Positions 48,860 to 57,111 are shown, counted from the stretch's first letter. The stretch: DNA of 64,000 bases from Streptomyces sp. R41 (GCF_041053055.1 NZ_CP163443.1:2418001-2482000); one strand, 5' to 3'. Numbers and translations are program-made. Notes: generated from the sequence alone by a model not told the origin.

Positions 48860-49548
48860 TTGGCGGCCCGCTTCTCCTCGACGAGGGTGACGACGCACTC
48901 GATGACCTGCTGGAGCGTGAGGTCGGAGGTGTCCACCTCGACCGCGTCGTCCGCCTTGGCGAGCGGGGAGGTCTTGCGGCTGGAGTCGGCCGCGTCGCGC
49001 TTGAGCAGGGCCTGGCGCGTCTGGTGCACGTCGGCGCCCTTCAGCTCACCGCTGCGGCGGGCGGCACGCGCCTCCGGGGACGCGGTGAGGAAGATCTTCA
49101 GGTCGGCGTCCGGCAGCACGGTGGTGCCGATGTCCCTGCCCTCGACGACGATCCCGCGCTCCGCGGACCCGGCGAGCGAGCGCTGCAGCTCGGTGATCCG
49201 GGCACGCACCTCGGGCACCGCGCTGACCGCGCTCACCTTGGAGGTGACCTCCTGCGTACGGATCGGGCCCGCGACGTCGGTCCCGTCGACGGTGATCGTC
49301 GGCCCGGACGGGTCGGTGCCGGAGATGATCTCCGGCTTCTCGGCCGCGGCGGCGATCGCGGACGGGTCCGTGATGTCGATCCCGTTGTTGACCATCCACC
49401 AGGTGATCGCGCGGTACTGGGCCCCGGTGTCCAGGTAGCTCAGTCCGAGCTGCGCGGCGACGGCCTTCGAGGTGCTCGACTTGCCCGTGCCGGAGGGTCC
49501 GTCGATGGCGACAATCACAGCCGGGGCGGTCCGGGCGGCCTTTTCCAC
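48856..49548 (-). CDS. cmk: Cytidylate kinase
   Basis: 230 residues from GTG at 49548, with AGGAAGG 11 nt upstream; the open frame continues upstream through a repeat and is rejected. Walker A is IDGPSGTGKSSTSKAVA, then LDTGAQYRA, VVEGRDIGTTVLPDADLKIF and the LID-like RRSGELKG...LLKRDAADSSRKTSPL (partly quoted: LLKRDAADSSRKTSPL). It phosphorylates CMP and dCMP for nucleic acid and lipid precursors. A dispersed repeat separates it from tyrA upstream. Confidence 0.96.
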   Translation of the reverse strand: MEKAARTAPAVIVAIDGPSGTGKSSTSKAVAAQLGLSYLDTGAQYRAITWWMVNNGIDITDPSAIAAAAEKPEIISGTDPSGPTITVDGTDVAGPIRTQEVTSKVSAVSAVPEVRARITELQRSLAGSAERGIVVEGRDIGTTVLPDADLKIFLTASPEARAARRSGELKGADVHQTRQALLKRDAADSSRKTSPLAKADDAVEVDTSDLTLQQVIECVVTLVEEKRAAK

Positions 49549-49705
49549 GGTGACGGACACCTTCCTGGTACGGGGTGGTGGGTATGTGCGGGACACGAAC
49601 GCGCCCCGCACAAGGTTACTGGGTGCGCCGAGCCGCCCGGCACGCCGCTGCGCTCGGGGGTTCCAGCCCGTCCGGCGTTCGAGGACGAGCGCGTCGGCGC
49701 GATAC

Positions 49706-49765
49706 GGGGGGTCTGGGGGGGCGGAGCCCCCAGGAAAGGGACGGGTAGGGGCGGAGGGGGCGAAA
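49706..49765. repeat. Dispersed intergenic repeat, type B, copy 2
   Basis: GGGGGTCTGGGGGGGCGGAG, then CCCCCAGG, GGGTAGGGGCGG and GGGGGCGAAAC. It is nearly the same as 36806-36866. It lies between the tyrA stop and the cmk start on the minus strand, with an outer CTGGGGG/CCCCCAG hairpin, so it may weaken read-through between them. Confidence 0.75.
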
Positions 49766-49791
49766 CCGCCCTCACGCCGGCCCCCGCGCAC

Positions 49792-50877
49792 CTACTGCCG
49801 CAACGCCCAGCCCCGCTCCCGCAACGCCGCGCTCAGCACCGGCACCGCCTTGGGCTCCACCATCAGCTGCACCAGACCGGCCTGCTGCCCGGTCGCGTGC
49901 TCGATCCGCACGTCCTCGATGTTGACCCCGGCCATCCCCGCGTCGGCGAAGATACGGGCCAGCTGGCCCGGCTGGTCGTCGATGAGGACGGCCACGACCT
50001 CGTACGCGCGCGGAGCGGACCCGTGCTTGCCGGGCACCCGGACCTGGCCCGCGTTGCCGCGACGCAGCACGTCCTCGATGCCGTCGGCGCCCTCACGACG
50101 CTTCGACTCGTCGGAGGACTGGAGGGCACGCAGGGCCTGGACGGTCTCGTCGAGGTCGGCGGAGACGTCCGCGAGGAGGTCGGCGACCGGCCCCGGGTTC
50201 GCGGAGAGGATGTCGATCCACATCCGGGGGTCCGAGGCCGCGATGCGGGTCACGTCACGGATGCCCTGACCACAGAGCCGTACCGCCGCCTCCTCCGCGT
50301 GCTCCAGGCGCGCGGCGACCATGCTGGACACCAGATGCGGCATGTGCGAGACGAGCGCGACCGCACGGTCGTGGGCGTCCGCGTCCATGACGACGGGCAC
50401 GGCACGGCAGTGCGAGACCAGCTCCAGGGCGAGGTTGAGGACCTCGGTGTCCGTGTCCCGGGTGGGCGTCAGGACCCAGGGGCGCCCCTCGAAGAGATCA
50501 CCGGTGGCGGCCAGGGGACCCGACTTCTCACGGCCGGACATCGGGTGCGAACCGATGTAGGAGGAGAGGTCGAGGCCGAGCGCCTCCAGCTCGCGGCGTG
50601 GGCCGCCCTTGACGCTGGCCACGTCGAGGTAGCCGCGGGCGACCCCGCGCCGCATGGCGTCCGCGAGGGTCGCGGCCACGTGCGCGGGCGGCGCCGCCAC
50701 GATCGCGAGGTCGACGGGCCCCTCGGGCGCCTCGTCCGTGCCGGCGCCGAGCGCGGCCGCCGTGCGGGCCTGCTCCGGGTCGTGGTCGGCGAGGTGCACG
50801 ACGACGCCGCGCGCGGCCAGCGCGAGCGCCGCCGACGTACCGATCAGCCCGGTTCCGATGACGAGTGCGGTCCTCAC
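49792..50877 (-). CDS. tyrA: Prephenate dehydrogenase
   Basis: 361 residues from GTG at 50877. Rossmann motif VIGTGLIGTSAALALAARG at the N-terminus, catalytic region SYIGSHPMSGREKSGP, and ATGDLFEGRPWVLTP. A C-terminal ACT domain (about 285-361: VVAVLIDDQPGQLARIFADA) suggests tyrosine feedback. It converts prephenate to 4-hydroxyphenylpyruvate with NAD. It overlaps the chorismate mutase gene (GTGA), so two consecutive steps of tyrosine synthesis are translated together. Confidence 0.96.
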   Translation of the reverse strand: MRTALVIGTGLIGTSAALALAARGVVVHLADHDPEQARTAAALGAGTDEAPEGPVDLAIVAAPPAHVAATLADAMRRGVARGYLDVASVKGGPRRELEALGLDLSSYIGSHPMSGREKSGPLAATGDLFEGRPWVLTPTRDTDTEVLNLALELVSHCRAVPVVMDADAHDRAVALVSHMPHLVSSMVAARLEHAEEAAVRLCGQGIRDVTRIAASDPRMWIDILSANPGPVADLLADVSADLDETVQALRALQSSDESKRREGADGIEDVLRRGNAGQVRVPGKHGSAPRAYEVVAVLIDDQPGQLARIFADAGMAGVNIEDVRIEHATGQQAGLVQLMVEPKAVPVLSAALRERGWALRQ

Positions 50878-51236
50878 TGGGCGATGTCCTTGCGCAGCGC
50901 GCCCGCGGCGCCCAGGTAGACGTGCACGATGTCGGCGCGCGGCCGGTCGGACTCGATGTGCGCGAGGACCCGTACGACACGGGGCATCGCGCCCTCGATG
51001 TCCAGCTCCTGCGCACAGATCAGCGGTACGTCGACGATGCCGAGCTTGCGCGCCGCGGCCGCCGGGAAGTCGCTGTGCAGATCGGGCGTCGCGGTGAACC
51101 AGATGCTGATCAGGTCGTCCGTGGTGAGCTCGTTCCGCTCCAGGATGGCGGTGAGCAGCTCGCTGACCTGCTCGTCCATGTGCCCGGCCTCGTCCCGCTC
51201 CAGTTGGACGGCGCCCCGGACCGCTCGTACCGCCAC
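50874..51236 (-). CDS. aroH: Chorismate mutase, AroH type
   Basis: 120 residues from GTG at 51236 with GAGGAG upstream. It is a monofunctional AroH-class enzyme: VRAVRGAVQLERDEAGHMDE, LTTDDLISIWFTATPDLHSD, DVPLICAQELDIEGAMPR and VHVYLGAAGALRKDI. It forms a trimer that converts chorismate to prephenate, the substrate of the coupled tyrA product. Confidence 0.96.
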   Translation of the reverse strand: MAVRAVRGAVQLERDEAGHMDEQVSELLTAILERNELTTDDLISIWFTATPDLHSDFPAAAARKLGIVDVPLICAQELDIEGAMPRVVRVLAHIESDRPRADIVHVYLGAAGALRKDIAQ

Positions 51237-51351
51237 GGTGATACTCCTCGCTGATCTGTCTGCACGTCTTGTCACACCAGCGTAGTCAGCCCGCAACACG
51301 CGGGTGCGCGGCGCCCGCCTGACGAGACGGCCGCCGCGCACCGGGCACGGC

Positions 51352-51777
51352 TCAGAGGTTCTGCGCCTTGATGATGTCCTCCAGGGAACCGGACGGCATC
51401 TCTCCGGTCGGCGTCAGCCTGTCGACCGCCTGGGGCAGGACCTGCGCGATCTGCTCCGCGGCGTGTTCCGGGCTGACACCGGCCTCGGCCGCGACCTTCT
51501 GGAGCGCGTCGTCGGGCAGCGCCTGGGCGACCTGCGCGCCGCTCACGGGCTTGTTCTCCCCGGTGCCGACCCAGGACTGCGCCTCCTCGGTCAGCCCGGA
51601 CCTGGCCAGCATGTCCACCAGCCCGCCGAGCGGATTGCTCCCGCTGCCGCCGCCCTGGCCCTTCATGAGGGCCCCGAGCAGCGAGGCCAGGATGTTCCCG
51701 CTGCCGCCGGAGGTACCACCCTGGCCACCTCCGCCGAGGAGACCGCCGAGCAGGCTGCCGAGATCGTTACCCGCCAT
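51352..51777 (-). CDS. YidB-like DUF937 protein
   Basis: 141 residues from ATG at 51777. Gly-rich N-terminus (GSLLGGLLGGGGQGGTSGG) followed by LASLLGALMKGQGG, DMLARSGLTEEAQSWVGTGE and VSPEHAAEQIAQVLPQAVDRL. These match the YidB/DUF937 family, small cytoplasmic proteins of unknown function. Convergent with no gene; a short gap separates it from aroH. Confidence 0.85.
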   Translation of the reverse strand: MAGNDLGSLLGGLLGGGGQGGTSGGSGNILASLLGALMKGQGGGSGSNPLGGLVDMLARSGLTEEAQSWVGTGENKPVSGAQVAQALPDDALQKVAAEAGVSPEHAAEQIAQVLPQAVDRLTPTGEMPSGSLEDIIKAQNL

Positions 51778-51953
51778 GGTCACGCCTTTCGAGAGTGCGG
51801 CCGGGGGCAGGTCCCCGCCCGGCCTCAAACCCTGCCAATGTCACTCGAATCGCCCCATTCCGCCACTTGTAGTGAGAACGCACCCGTGCGCCTCTGGACG
51901 CGCGGGCACGGGTCCGCTCTCATGGCAGGAGACTCGCCTCGGGGGAGGCCCGT

Positions 51954-52622
51954 ATGAAGCGTCCAGGACCCCTTCTCACTCTTCTCGCGGGGCTGCTGCT
52001 CGGGGTGTTCATGCTGTCGCTCAACGCGACGACGGGGACGAAGAGCGCGTCGTCCTACCGGGAGGAGTCGCCGGGCGTCACGGTGTCGCCGAGCCCGCCG
52101 CCCAGTTCGTCGCCGACGAGGACCACTCCGTCACCGTCTCCTTCGAAGAGCGCTGCGCCCAACGCCGACTACGCGGGCCGAACCGACGACGACTCCTCCG
52201 CGGTCGCCGTCTCCCTGCGGAACGGCAAGGCGATCGCGTACTTCTGCGACGGGCACGACAAGGAGTCGTGGCTGAAGGGCGACGTCAAGGACGACGGCAC
52301 CATGAAGCTCACCGGCAAGCACGGCGCCGAGCTGAACGGCACCCTCAAGGAGGGCAAGAGCATCCGCGGCACCGTCGACCTGGGCGGGCAGCGCTACGGC
52401 TTCACCGCCGACAAGGCGGTCAGGCCGTCCGGGCTGTACCGGGCGACGGCCACCGTACGGGGTGCCAAGCTCGACGGCGGCTGGATCGTGCTGCCCGGCG
52501 GCAAACAGGTCGGCATCCTCGACCGCGACGGCAAACCCGCGGCGGCACCCCGGATCGACCCGGAGACCGGCGCCGTGACGATCGACGGCGAAAAGCTCAC
52601 CGCACGGCCCGTCACACCCTGA
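51954..52622 (+). CDS. Hypothetical exported or membrane-anchored protein
   Basis: 222 residues. One N-terminal hydrophobic helix (LLTLLAGLLLGVFMLSLNA) and a Ser/Pro/Thr-rich stalk (about 42-68) lead to an extracytoplasmic beta-rich domain (VAVSLRNGKAIAYFCDGHDK; LKGDVKDDGTMKLTGKHGAE). No known family recognised. It lies 50 bp before a membrane protein/Rieske pair on the same strand and could belong to that unit. Confidence 0.75.
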   Translation: MKRPGPLLTLLAGLLLGVFMLSLNATTGTKSASSYREESPGVTVSPSPPPSSSPTRTTPSPSPSKSAAPNADYAGRTDDDSSAVAVSLRNGKAIAYFCDGHDKESWLKGDVKDDGTMKLTGKHGAELNGTLKEGKSIRGTVDLGGQRYGFTADKAVRPSGLYRATATVRGAKLDGGWIVLPGGKQVGILDRDGKPAAAPRIDPETGAVTIDGEKLTARPVTP

Positions 52623-52672
52623 CCCAGCCCCGCTCCTCCCGTTCCGACCCCCTCCTCCGCAGGGAGCCGATC

Positions 52673-53257
52673 ATGACCGTGGACCCGAACGCAGCCACCC
52701 AGGGCTTCCCCTCGCCCCAGCCCGCCCACCGCCGCGCGAGTGCGGCGCGCTATCTCGTCCCGGCGCTGGTCGCCGCCGCGGTCGCGGTGGGGCTCGGCGC
52801 GTACGGCAAGGTGCACGACCCAGCGGGAACCGCCTTCAATCTCGCCGGTTTCAGCAGCACGGGCGCCGTGAAGTCGTGGCTGGCGACGACGGCGTTCGCC
52901 TTCGCTCTTGTCCAGCTCGTCTCGGCTTTCATGGTGTACGGAAAGCTGCCGGGGCCGAGTTGGGCGCCGGTACTGCACCGCTGGTCGGGACGGATCGCCT
53001 TGCTGGTGGCGGTGCCGGTCGCGGTGCACTGTCTGTACGCGTTGGGCTATCAGACGTACGAGCCGCGCGTGCTGTGGCACTCGTTTCTGGGTTGCTTCTT
53101 CTTTGGGGCATTCAGTGCCAAAATGCTCTTGCTCCGCTCGGAGCGACTGCCCGGCTGGCTGCTGCCGTTCGTCGGGGGACTCGTCTTCGTCGTCCTCACG
53201 GCCATCTGGCTCACGTCGGCTCTCTGGTTCTTCCGCACGTTCGGAGTGACGACATGA
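52673..53257 (+). CDS. DUF6529-like five-helix membrane protein, possible b-type cytochrome
   Basis: 194 residues with a GGGAG ribosome-binding site and five predicted helices. His102 (VLHRWSGR), His119 (VHCLYALGY) and His136 (LWHSFLG) sit at the edges of helices 3-4, which would suit haem ligation as in cytochrome b561 or ferric-reductase-like folds. There is no CXXCH motif. Its stop overlaps the start of the Rieske gene by 4 bp, so a membrane electron-transfer pair is likely. Haem binding is inference. Confidence 0.8.
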   Translation: MTVDPNAATQGFPSPQPAHRRASAARYLVPALVAAAVAVGLGAYGKVHDPAGTAFNLAGFSSTGAVKSWLATTAFAFALVQLVSAFMVYGKLPGPSWAPVLHRWSGRIALLVAVPVAVHCLYALGYQTYEPRVLWHSFLGCFFFGAFSAKMLLLRSERLPGWLLPFVGGLVFVVLTAIWLTSALWFFRTFGVTT

Positions 53258-53676
53258 CGAACCCCCCTGCGCGGCGCACAGTTCTTGGAACCGGCGCGGC
53301 CGCCGTCCTGCTCGTGGGGTGCAGCAAGTACGGCGACAACAACAGCAGCAGCAATAGCAGCAGCAACGCCTCCCCGGCGGCGGCCGGCGGTGACGTACTC
53401 GCCAAGACGTCCGACATCCCGGTCGGCGGGGGCAAGATCTTCAAGGACAAGAAGGTCGTGGTCACCCAGCCCAAGAAGGGCGAGTTCAAGTGCTTCTCGG
53501 CCATCTGCACGCATCAGGGCTGCACGGTGGGCAAGGTCGCGGACGGCACCATCGACTGCCCCTGCCACGGCAGCAAGTTCCGCATCACCGACGCTTCGGT
53601 GGCCCATGGGCCCGCCACGCGTCCGCTGCCCGCGGAGAAGATCACAGTGGACGGAAATTCGATCCGCCTGGCCTGA
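53254..53676 (+). CDS. Rieske [2Fe-2S] lipoprotein
   Basis: 140 residues. The N-terminus has twin Arg (ARRTVLGTGAAAV) and a lipobox-like LLVGC, so it is probably Tat-exported and lipidated. A Ser/Asn-rich spacer precedes the Rieske domain: CTHQGCTVGK (Cys and His ligands) and CPCHGSKF (second pair), with all four ligands present. It would transfer electrons at the outer membrane face, most likely with the co-translated five-helix protein. It is not part of a qcrABC locus. Confidence 0.92.
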   Translation: MTNPPARRTVLGTGAAAVLLVGCSKYGDNNSSSNSSSNASPAAAGGDVLAKTSDIPVGGGKIFKDKKVVVTQPKKGEFKCFSAICTHQGCTVGKVADGTIDCPCHGSKFRITDASVAHGPATRPLPAEKITVDGNSIRLA

Positions 53677-53698
53677 CCGGGCACGTACGCTCCGGGGC

Positions 53699-54493
53699 AT
53701 GGATTCCGAGGCTCTGGAGCCTGCCCACGAGGCGCTGGTGCGCGACCACACGATCTACTCCTGCGTGATGGGTTCACGCGCCTTCGGTCTGGCCACGGAC
53801 ACCAGCGACACGGACCGCCGGGGCGTGTTCCTCGCCCCGACCCCGCTCTACTGGCGTTTCGAGAAGCCGCCGACGCATGTCGAGGGCCCGGCCGAGGAGC
53901 AGTTCAGCTGGGAACTGGAGCGCTTCTGCGCCCTCGCGCTGCGTGCCAACCCGAACATCCTGGAGTGCCTGCACTCCCCCCTCGTCGAGTACGCCGACGA
54001 CACGGGCCGCGAACTCCTCGCCCTCCGCGAGGCGTTCCTCTCCCGCCGGGCGCACGACACGTTCGCCCGCTACGCCCTGGGCCAGCACAAGAAGCTGGAA
54101 GCCGACGTACGCAAGCACGGCGCGCCCCGCTGGAAGCACGCCATGCACCTCCTGCGCCTCCTCATGAGCTCCCGCGACCTCCTGCGCACCGGCGTCCTGA
54201 CGATCGACGTCGGCGACCAGCGCGCGCCGCTGCTCGCGGTGAAACGGGGCGAGGTCTCCTGGCCGGAGTTCGAGACCTGGATGTCCCGCCTGGCGACGGA
54301 GGCCGACGAGGCGGCCTCGCAAAGCCCCCTTCCACCCGAGCCGGACCACGCCCGCGTGGAGGACTTCCTGATCCGCGTGCGCCGCGCCTCAGCCCTCCAG
54401 GCCGTCCCGCTCGCCCCCGAAGCCCTCCAGGCGGACACGTACGACGAACGCGTGCAGGGCGTCGTACACGGACGGGGCGTCCGGCAGCGCTGA
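53699..54493 (+). CDS. RlaP-like nucleotidyltransferase
   Basis: 264 residues from ATG at 53699. The Pol-beta-type nucleotidyltransferase signature is GSRAFGLATDTSDTDRRGVF (about 26-45), with the two catalytic Asp in SDTD; a third acidic position may be Glu in EEQFSWELERF. Next comes a helical region (NPNILECLHSPLVEY; YALGQHKKLEADVRKHG). This is the PF10127-type family found beside RNA ligases (RlaP). No RNA ligase is adjacent; instead it converges on a second RlaP-like gene in an NrtR operon. The 3' 105 bp overlap that gene. Confidence 0.85.
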   Translation: MDSEALEPAHEALVRDHTIYSCVMGSRAFGLATDTSDTDRRGVFLAPTPLYWRFEKPPTHVEGPAEEQFSWELERFCALALRANPNILECLHSPLVEYADDTGRELLALREAFLSRRAHDTFARYALGQHKKLEADVRKHGAPRWKHAMHLLRLLMSSRDLLRTGVLTIDVGDQRAPLLAVKRGEVSWPEFETWMSRLATEADEAASQSPLPPEPDHARVEDFLIRVRRASALQAVPLAPEALQADTYDERVQGVVHGRGVRQR

Positions 54494-55171
54494 GGCGTTC
54501 TGCGCTTCGTCCAGCAGGGCGTGCAGCCGCTCCACGTCGTCCTGCACGCGCGCGTGGTCGACGTCCGCGTCCGAGTGTTCCTGTTCCGCCTTCGCGGCGA
54601 TCAGGTCCGGCAGATACGCGGGAGCTTCGACCTGCCCGATCAGCGTGGGCAGATCGGCCTGCACCTCGCCGCTGCGCATGAGGTGAATGCCGGTGAGCAG
54701 CACGCGGAACGTGTAGAGCAGCGGCTTGAGTTCGCCGGTCTTCTCGAACAGCCGCCACTGCGTCGTCGCGAACCCCCGGTAGTGGTGGGCGTGATGGCTG
54801 GTGAGGACGCCGGGGGCGAGCGAGACCAGCTCGCGGTGTGCCTCACTGGTGTGCACGACGAGCGGCGAGAGCAGCTGTTCCAGCACATAGCCGTTGCGGC
54901 GCAGCATCAGCCGTACGAACTTGCGCAGGTCGTGCGTGACCAGGTCCATCTCGACCCCGTCCCGGTCCCACATCCGCGACCGGGTCTCCTCGGGCTCGCG
55001 CAGCCCCACCAGTGCGGCGGTCGGCAGCAGATGGACGCCCCGCAGGTCGACGTCCGAGTCGCGCGAGGGGAAGCCGTACAGGTGCGCCCCGGAGACGGTG
55101 GCGAACAGCACCGGGTCGGGCTGCTCGGCCACCACGGCCGCGAGGTCGATGTCCAGGACGTCGTCAGTCAT
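54389..55171 (-). CDS. RlaP-like nucleotidyltransferase in the NrtR operon
   Basis: 260 residues. Signature SGAHLYGFPSRDSDVDLRGV (about 27-46) with catalytic Asp in DSDVD and a third Asp in EMDLVTHDLRKFV. The helical C-terminus has NGYVLEQLLSPLVVHTS and HHYRGFATTQWRLFE. It is clearly related to the convergent gene at 53699-54493 but only distantly. It starts 3 bp after the ADP-ribosylglycohydrolase stop, so it is the third gene of the NrtR operon. The activity is presumably nucleotidyl transfer to RNA or protein; the target is unknown. Confidence 0.86.
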   Translation of the reverse strand: MTDDVLDIDLAAVVAEQPDPVLFATVSGAHLYGFPSRDSDVDLRGVHLLPTAALVGLREPEETRSRMWDRDGVEMDLVTHDLRKFVRLMLRRNGYVLEQLLSPLVVHTSEAHRELVSLAPGVLTSHHAHHYRGFATTQWRLFEKTGELKPLLYTFRVLLTGIHLMRSGEVQADLPTLIGQVEAPAYLPDLIAAKAEQEHSDADVDHARVQDDVERLHALLDEAQNASALPDAPSVYDALHAFVVRVRLEGFGGERDGLEG

Positions 55172-55174
55172 CCC

Positions 55175-56197
55175 TCAAGCGTCCCAGAGGGCTCCCAACG
55201 ACATCAGGTCGCCCTGGTACTCGATGCGGTCGGCCCACTCCGTCGGCCAGGCGTCCGAGCCGTGGTAGGCGCCCGCGAAGGCGCCCGTCAGGCAGGCGAT
55301 GGAGTCGGAGTCGCCGGAGGTGCAGGCCGCGCGGCGCAGCGCGGTGACGGGTTCGTCGACCAGGAGCAGGAAGCACAACAGGCCGGTGGCGAGCGCCTCC
55401 TCGGCGATCCAGCCCCCACCGGTGGCCAGGCACGGGTCGGTCTCGGGCGAGACGGTGCGCACGGCGTGCCGGAGGTCGTCCAGGGCGCCCAGGCACTCGT
55501 CCCAGCCGCGGGAGATGAACTGCTCCGGCGTGGGGTCCTCGCTGTAGGTCCACAGGTCGCCGAGCCAGCGGGAGTGGTAGCGATGACGGTTCTCGTACGC
55601 GTACGACCGCAGCCGGCCGACGAGTCCCATCGGCTCGGCGCCCTGGGTGAGGAGCCAGATCGCGTGTGCCGTGAGGTCTGCCGCGGCGAGCGCCGTGGGG
55701 TGTCCGTGGGTGAGCGCGGCCTGGAACTGGGCGGCGCCCGCGCGCTGTTCGTCGCTGAGCCCGCGTACCAGCCCCACGGGCGCCACGCGCATGTTGGCGC
55801 CGCAGCCCTTGGAACCGATCTGGCTGGCCTCCTGCCAGCGGCGCTTCTCGTTCTTGAGGAGGTTGCAGGCGACGAGGCAGGTGCGGCCGGGCGCACGGTT
55901 GTTGTCGGGCGACTGGTACCAGTTCACGAACTCCTCGCGCACCGGCCGCTCCATCCGCAGCGGGCCGAGCAGGCCGCGGTCCGTGGCCGTGCGCAGCCCC
56001 CGCGCCAGCGCCAGCGTCATCTGTGTGTCGTCGGTGACCTTCGCGGGCCTGGGCAGCTTCATCTGCCGCCAGGGCCCGCACTTGGCGAGGATCGCCGGGA
56101 CGGAGTTGAACTCGGTCGGGAACCCGAGCGCGTCGCCCAGCGCGAGTCCGATCAGGGAACCGGTGGCGGCGCGCTTCGCGAGCGTCGTGGTGGTCAT
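55175..56197 (-). CDS. ADP-ribosylglycohydrolase (DraG family)
   Basis: 340 residues from ATG at 56197; a longer frame upstream overlaps the regulator gene and is rejected. DraG-type metal motifs are present: GLALGDALGFPTEF, KVTDDTQMTLALARGL and SGDSDSIACLTGAFAGAYHG. These enzymes remove ADP-ribose from proteins, nucleic acids or small molecules with Mg or Mn. ATGA overlap with the NrtR-type regulator gene and 3-bp spacing to the RlaP-like gene place it in a three-gene operon tied to NAD metabolism. Confidence 0.93.
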   Translation of the reverse strand: MTTTTLAKRAATGSLIGLALGDALGFPTEFNSVPAILAKCGPWRQMKLPRPAKVTDDTQMTLALARGLRTATDRGLLGPLRMERPVREEFVNWYQSPDNNRAPGRTCLVACNLLKNEKRRWQEASQIGSKGCGANMRVAPVGLVRGLSDEQRAGAAQFQAALTHGHPTALAAADLTAHAIWLLTQGAEPMGLVGRLRSYAYENRHRYHSRWLGDLWTYSEDPTPEQFISRGWDECLGALDDLRHAVRTVSPETDPCLATGGGWIAEEALATGLLCFLLLVDEPVTALRRAACTSGDSDSIACLTGAFAGAYHGSDAWPTEWADRIEYQGDLMSLGALWDA

Positions 56198-56958
56198 GAG
56201 GGCCGTCCTTCCGAAGTGGGACGCAGCAGGGGTGGGTGCAGGGCTTTGGCACCGCCCGCCCGGTAGAGCGCGGCGGGCTTGCCCCGGCCTCCGGTGAGGC
56301 GCGCGGCACCGGGGATCCGTTCGACGAAGCCCGGCGTGGCGAGGACCTTGCGCCGGAAGTTGGGCCGGTCGAGGGCGGTGCCCCACACGGTCTCGTAGAC
56401 CTGCTGCAGCTCTCCGAGGGTGAACTCGGGCGGGCAGAAGGACGTGGCGAGACAGGTGTACTCGAGCTTGGCGCCGACGCGTTCGTGGGCGTCGGCGAGG
56501 ATCCGGTCGTGGTCGAAGGCGAGCGGACCGAGCGCGTTGTACCGCAGCCACTGGGCCTGCGCCGCGTCACCGCCGCCGCGCGGCTCGGGAGGGTCCGGGA
56601 GCAGCGCGGCGTAGGCGACGGAGACGACCCGCATCCTGGGGTCGCGGTCGGGTTCCGTGTACGTCCGCAGCTGTTCCAGATGGAGTCCGGAGACGTCCGA
56701 CAGGCCGGTCTCCTCGGCGAGTTCGCGCCGGGCCGCGGTCTCCGCTGACTCGTGCGGCAGCACGAAGCCGCCGGGCAGTGCCCAGCGGCCCGCGTAGGGC
56801 TCCTGCCCCCGCTCGACGAGCAGCGCTTGAAGCACTCCCCCGCGAACCGTCAGAACGGCCAGGTCGACGGTGACGGCGAAAGGCTCGAACGCGTACTTGT
56901 CGTAGCCCTCCGGTGCCTTGCCGCCGGGCGCGCGGCCTTCCCGTGCGAGCACGCCCAC
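56194..56958 (-). CDS. nrtR: NrtR-type Nudix-related transcriptional regulator
   Basis: 254 residues from GTG at 56958. An N-terminal Nudix domain has an intact box GGFVLPHESAETAARRELAE-ETGL, and a C-terminal winged helix has TLGELQQVYETVWGTALDR and NFRRKVLATPGFVE. NrtR proteins bind ADP-ribose-type products of NAD turnover and repress NAD genes. Two perfect operators lie 15-45 bp upstream. The intact Nudix box leaves open some hydrolase activity. It leads an operon with an ADP-ribosylglycohydrolase and a nucleotidyltransferase. Confidence 0.92.
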   Translation of the reverse strand: MGVLAREGRAPGGKAPEGYDKYAFEPFAVTVDLAVLTVRGGVLQALLVERGQEPYAGRWALPGGFVLPHESAETAARRELAEETGLSDVSGLHLEQLRTYTEPDRDPRMRVVSVAYAALLPDPPEPRGGGDAAQAQWLRYNALGPLAFDHDRILADAHERVGAKLEYTCLATSFCPPEFTLGELQQVYETVWGTALDRPNFRRKVLATPGFVERIPGAARLTGGRGKPAALYRAGGAKALHPPLLRPTSEGRPS

Positions 56959-56972
56959 CCACCCCCTATTAA

Positions 56973-57003
56973 TAGTCAGATCGACTAATAGTCATTACGA
57001 CTA
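56973..57003. promoter_or_regulatory. Tandem NrtR-type operators
   Basis: TAGTC-N5-GACTA occurs at 56973-56987 and at 56989-57003, both arms perfect and exactly 16 bp apart, in an AT-rich patch just before the NrtR-type gene. The outer sequence adds AATAGTC and GACTAT. They overlap the expected promoter, in line with autorepression. Confidence 0.8.
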
Positions 57004-57111
57004 TAAAGAGGTGAGCGGGCGTCTACAAGCCCCCGGGCGTGGGGAATTAACGGTTTTTCAAGCACCGTTCGCGAAAATTGTCAGCCCCTGAGGCCGGGGC
57101 GGCGGAAGGTG

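Noticed and set aside
46064..49438. Plus-strand open frame of 1124 codons over der, plsC and cmk
   Set aside because: It crosses three well-defined minus-strand genes and shows no domain.
55164..56570. Alternative minus-strand frame of 468 codons beside the ADP-ribosylglycohydrolase
   Set aside because: Frame-shifted shadow of two real genes, with Arg/Ser/Pro-rich low-complexity translation.
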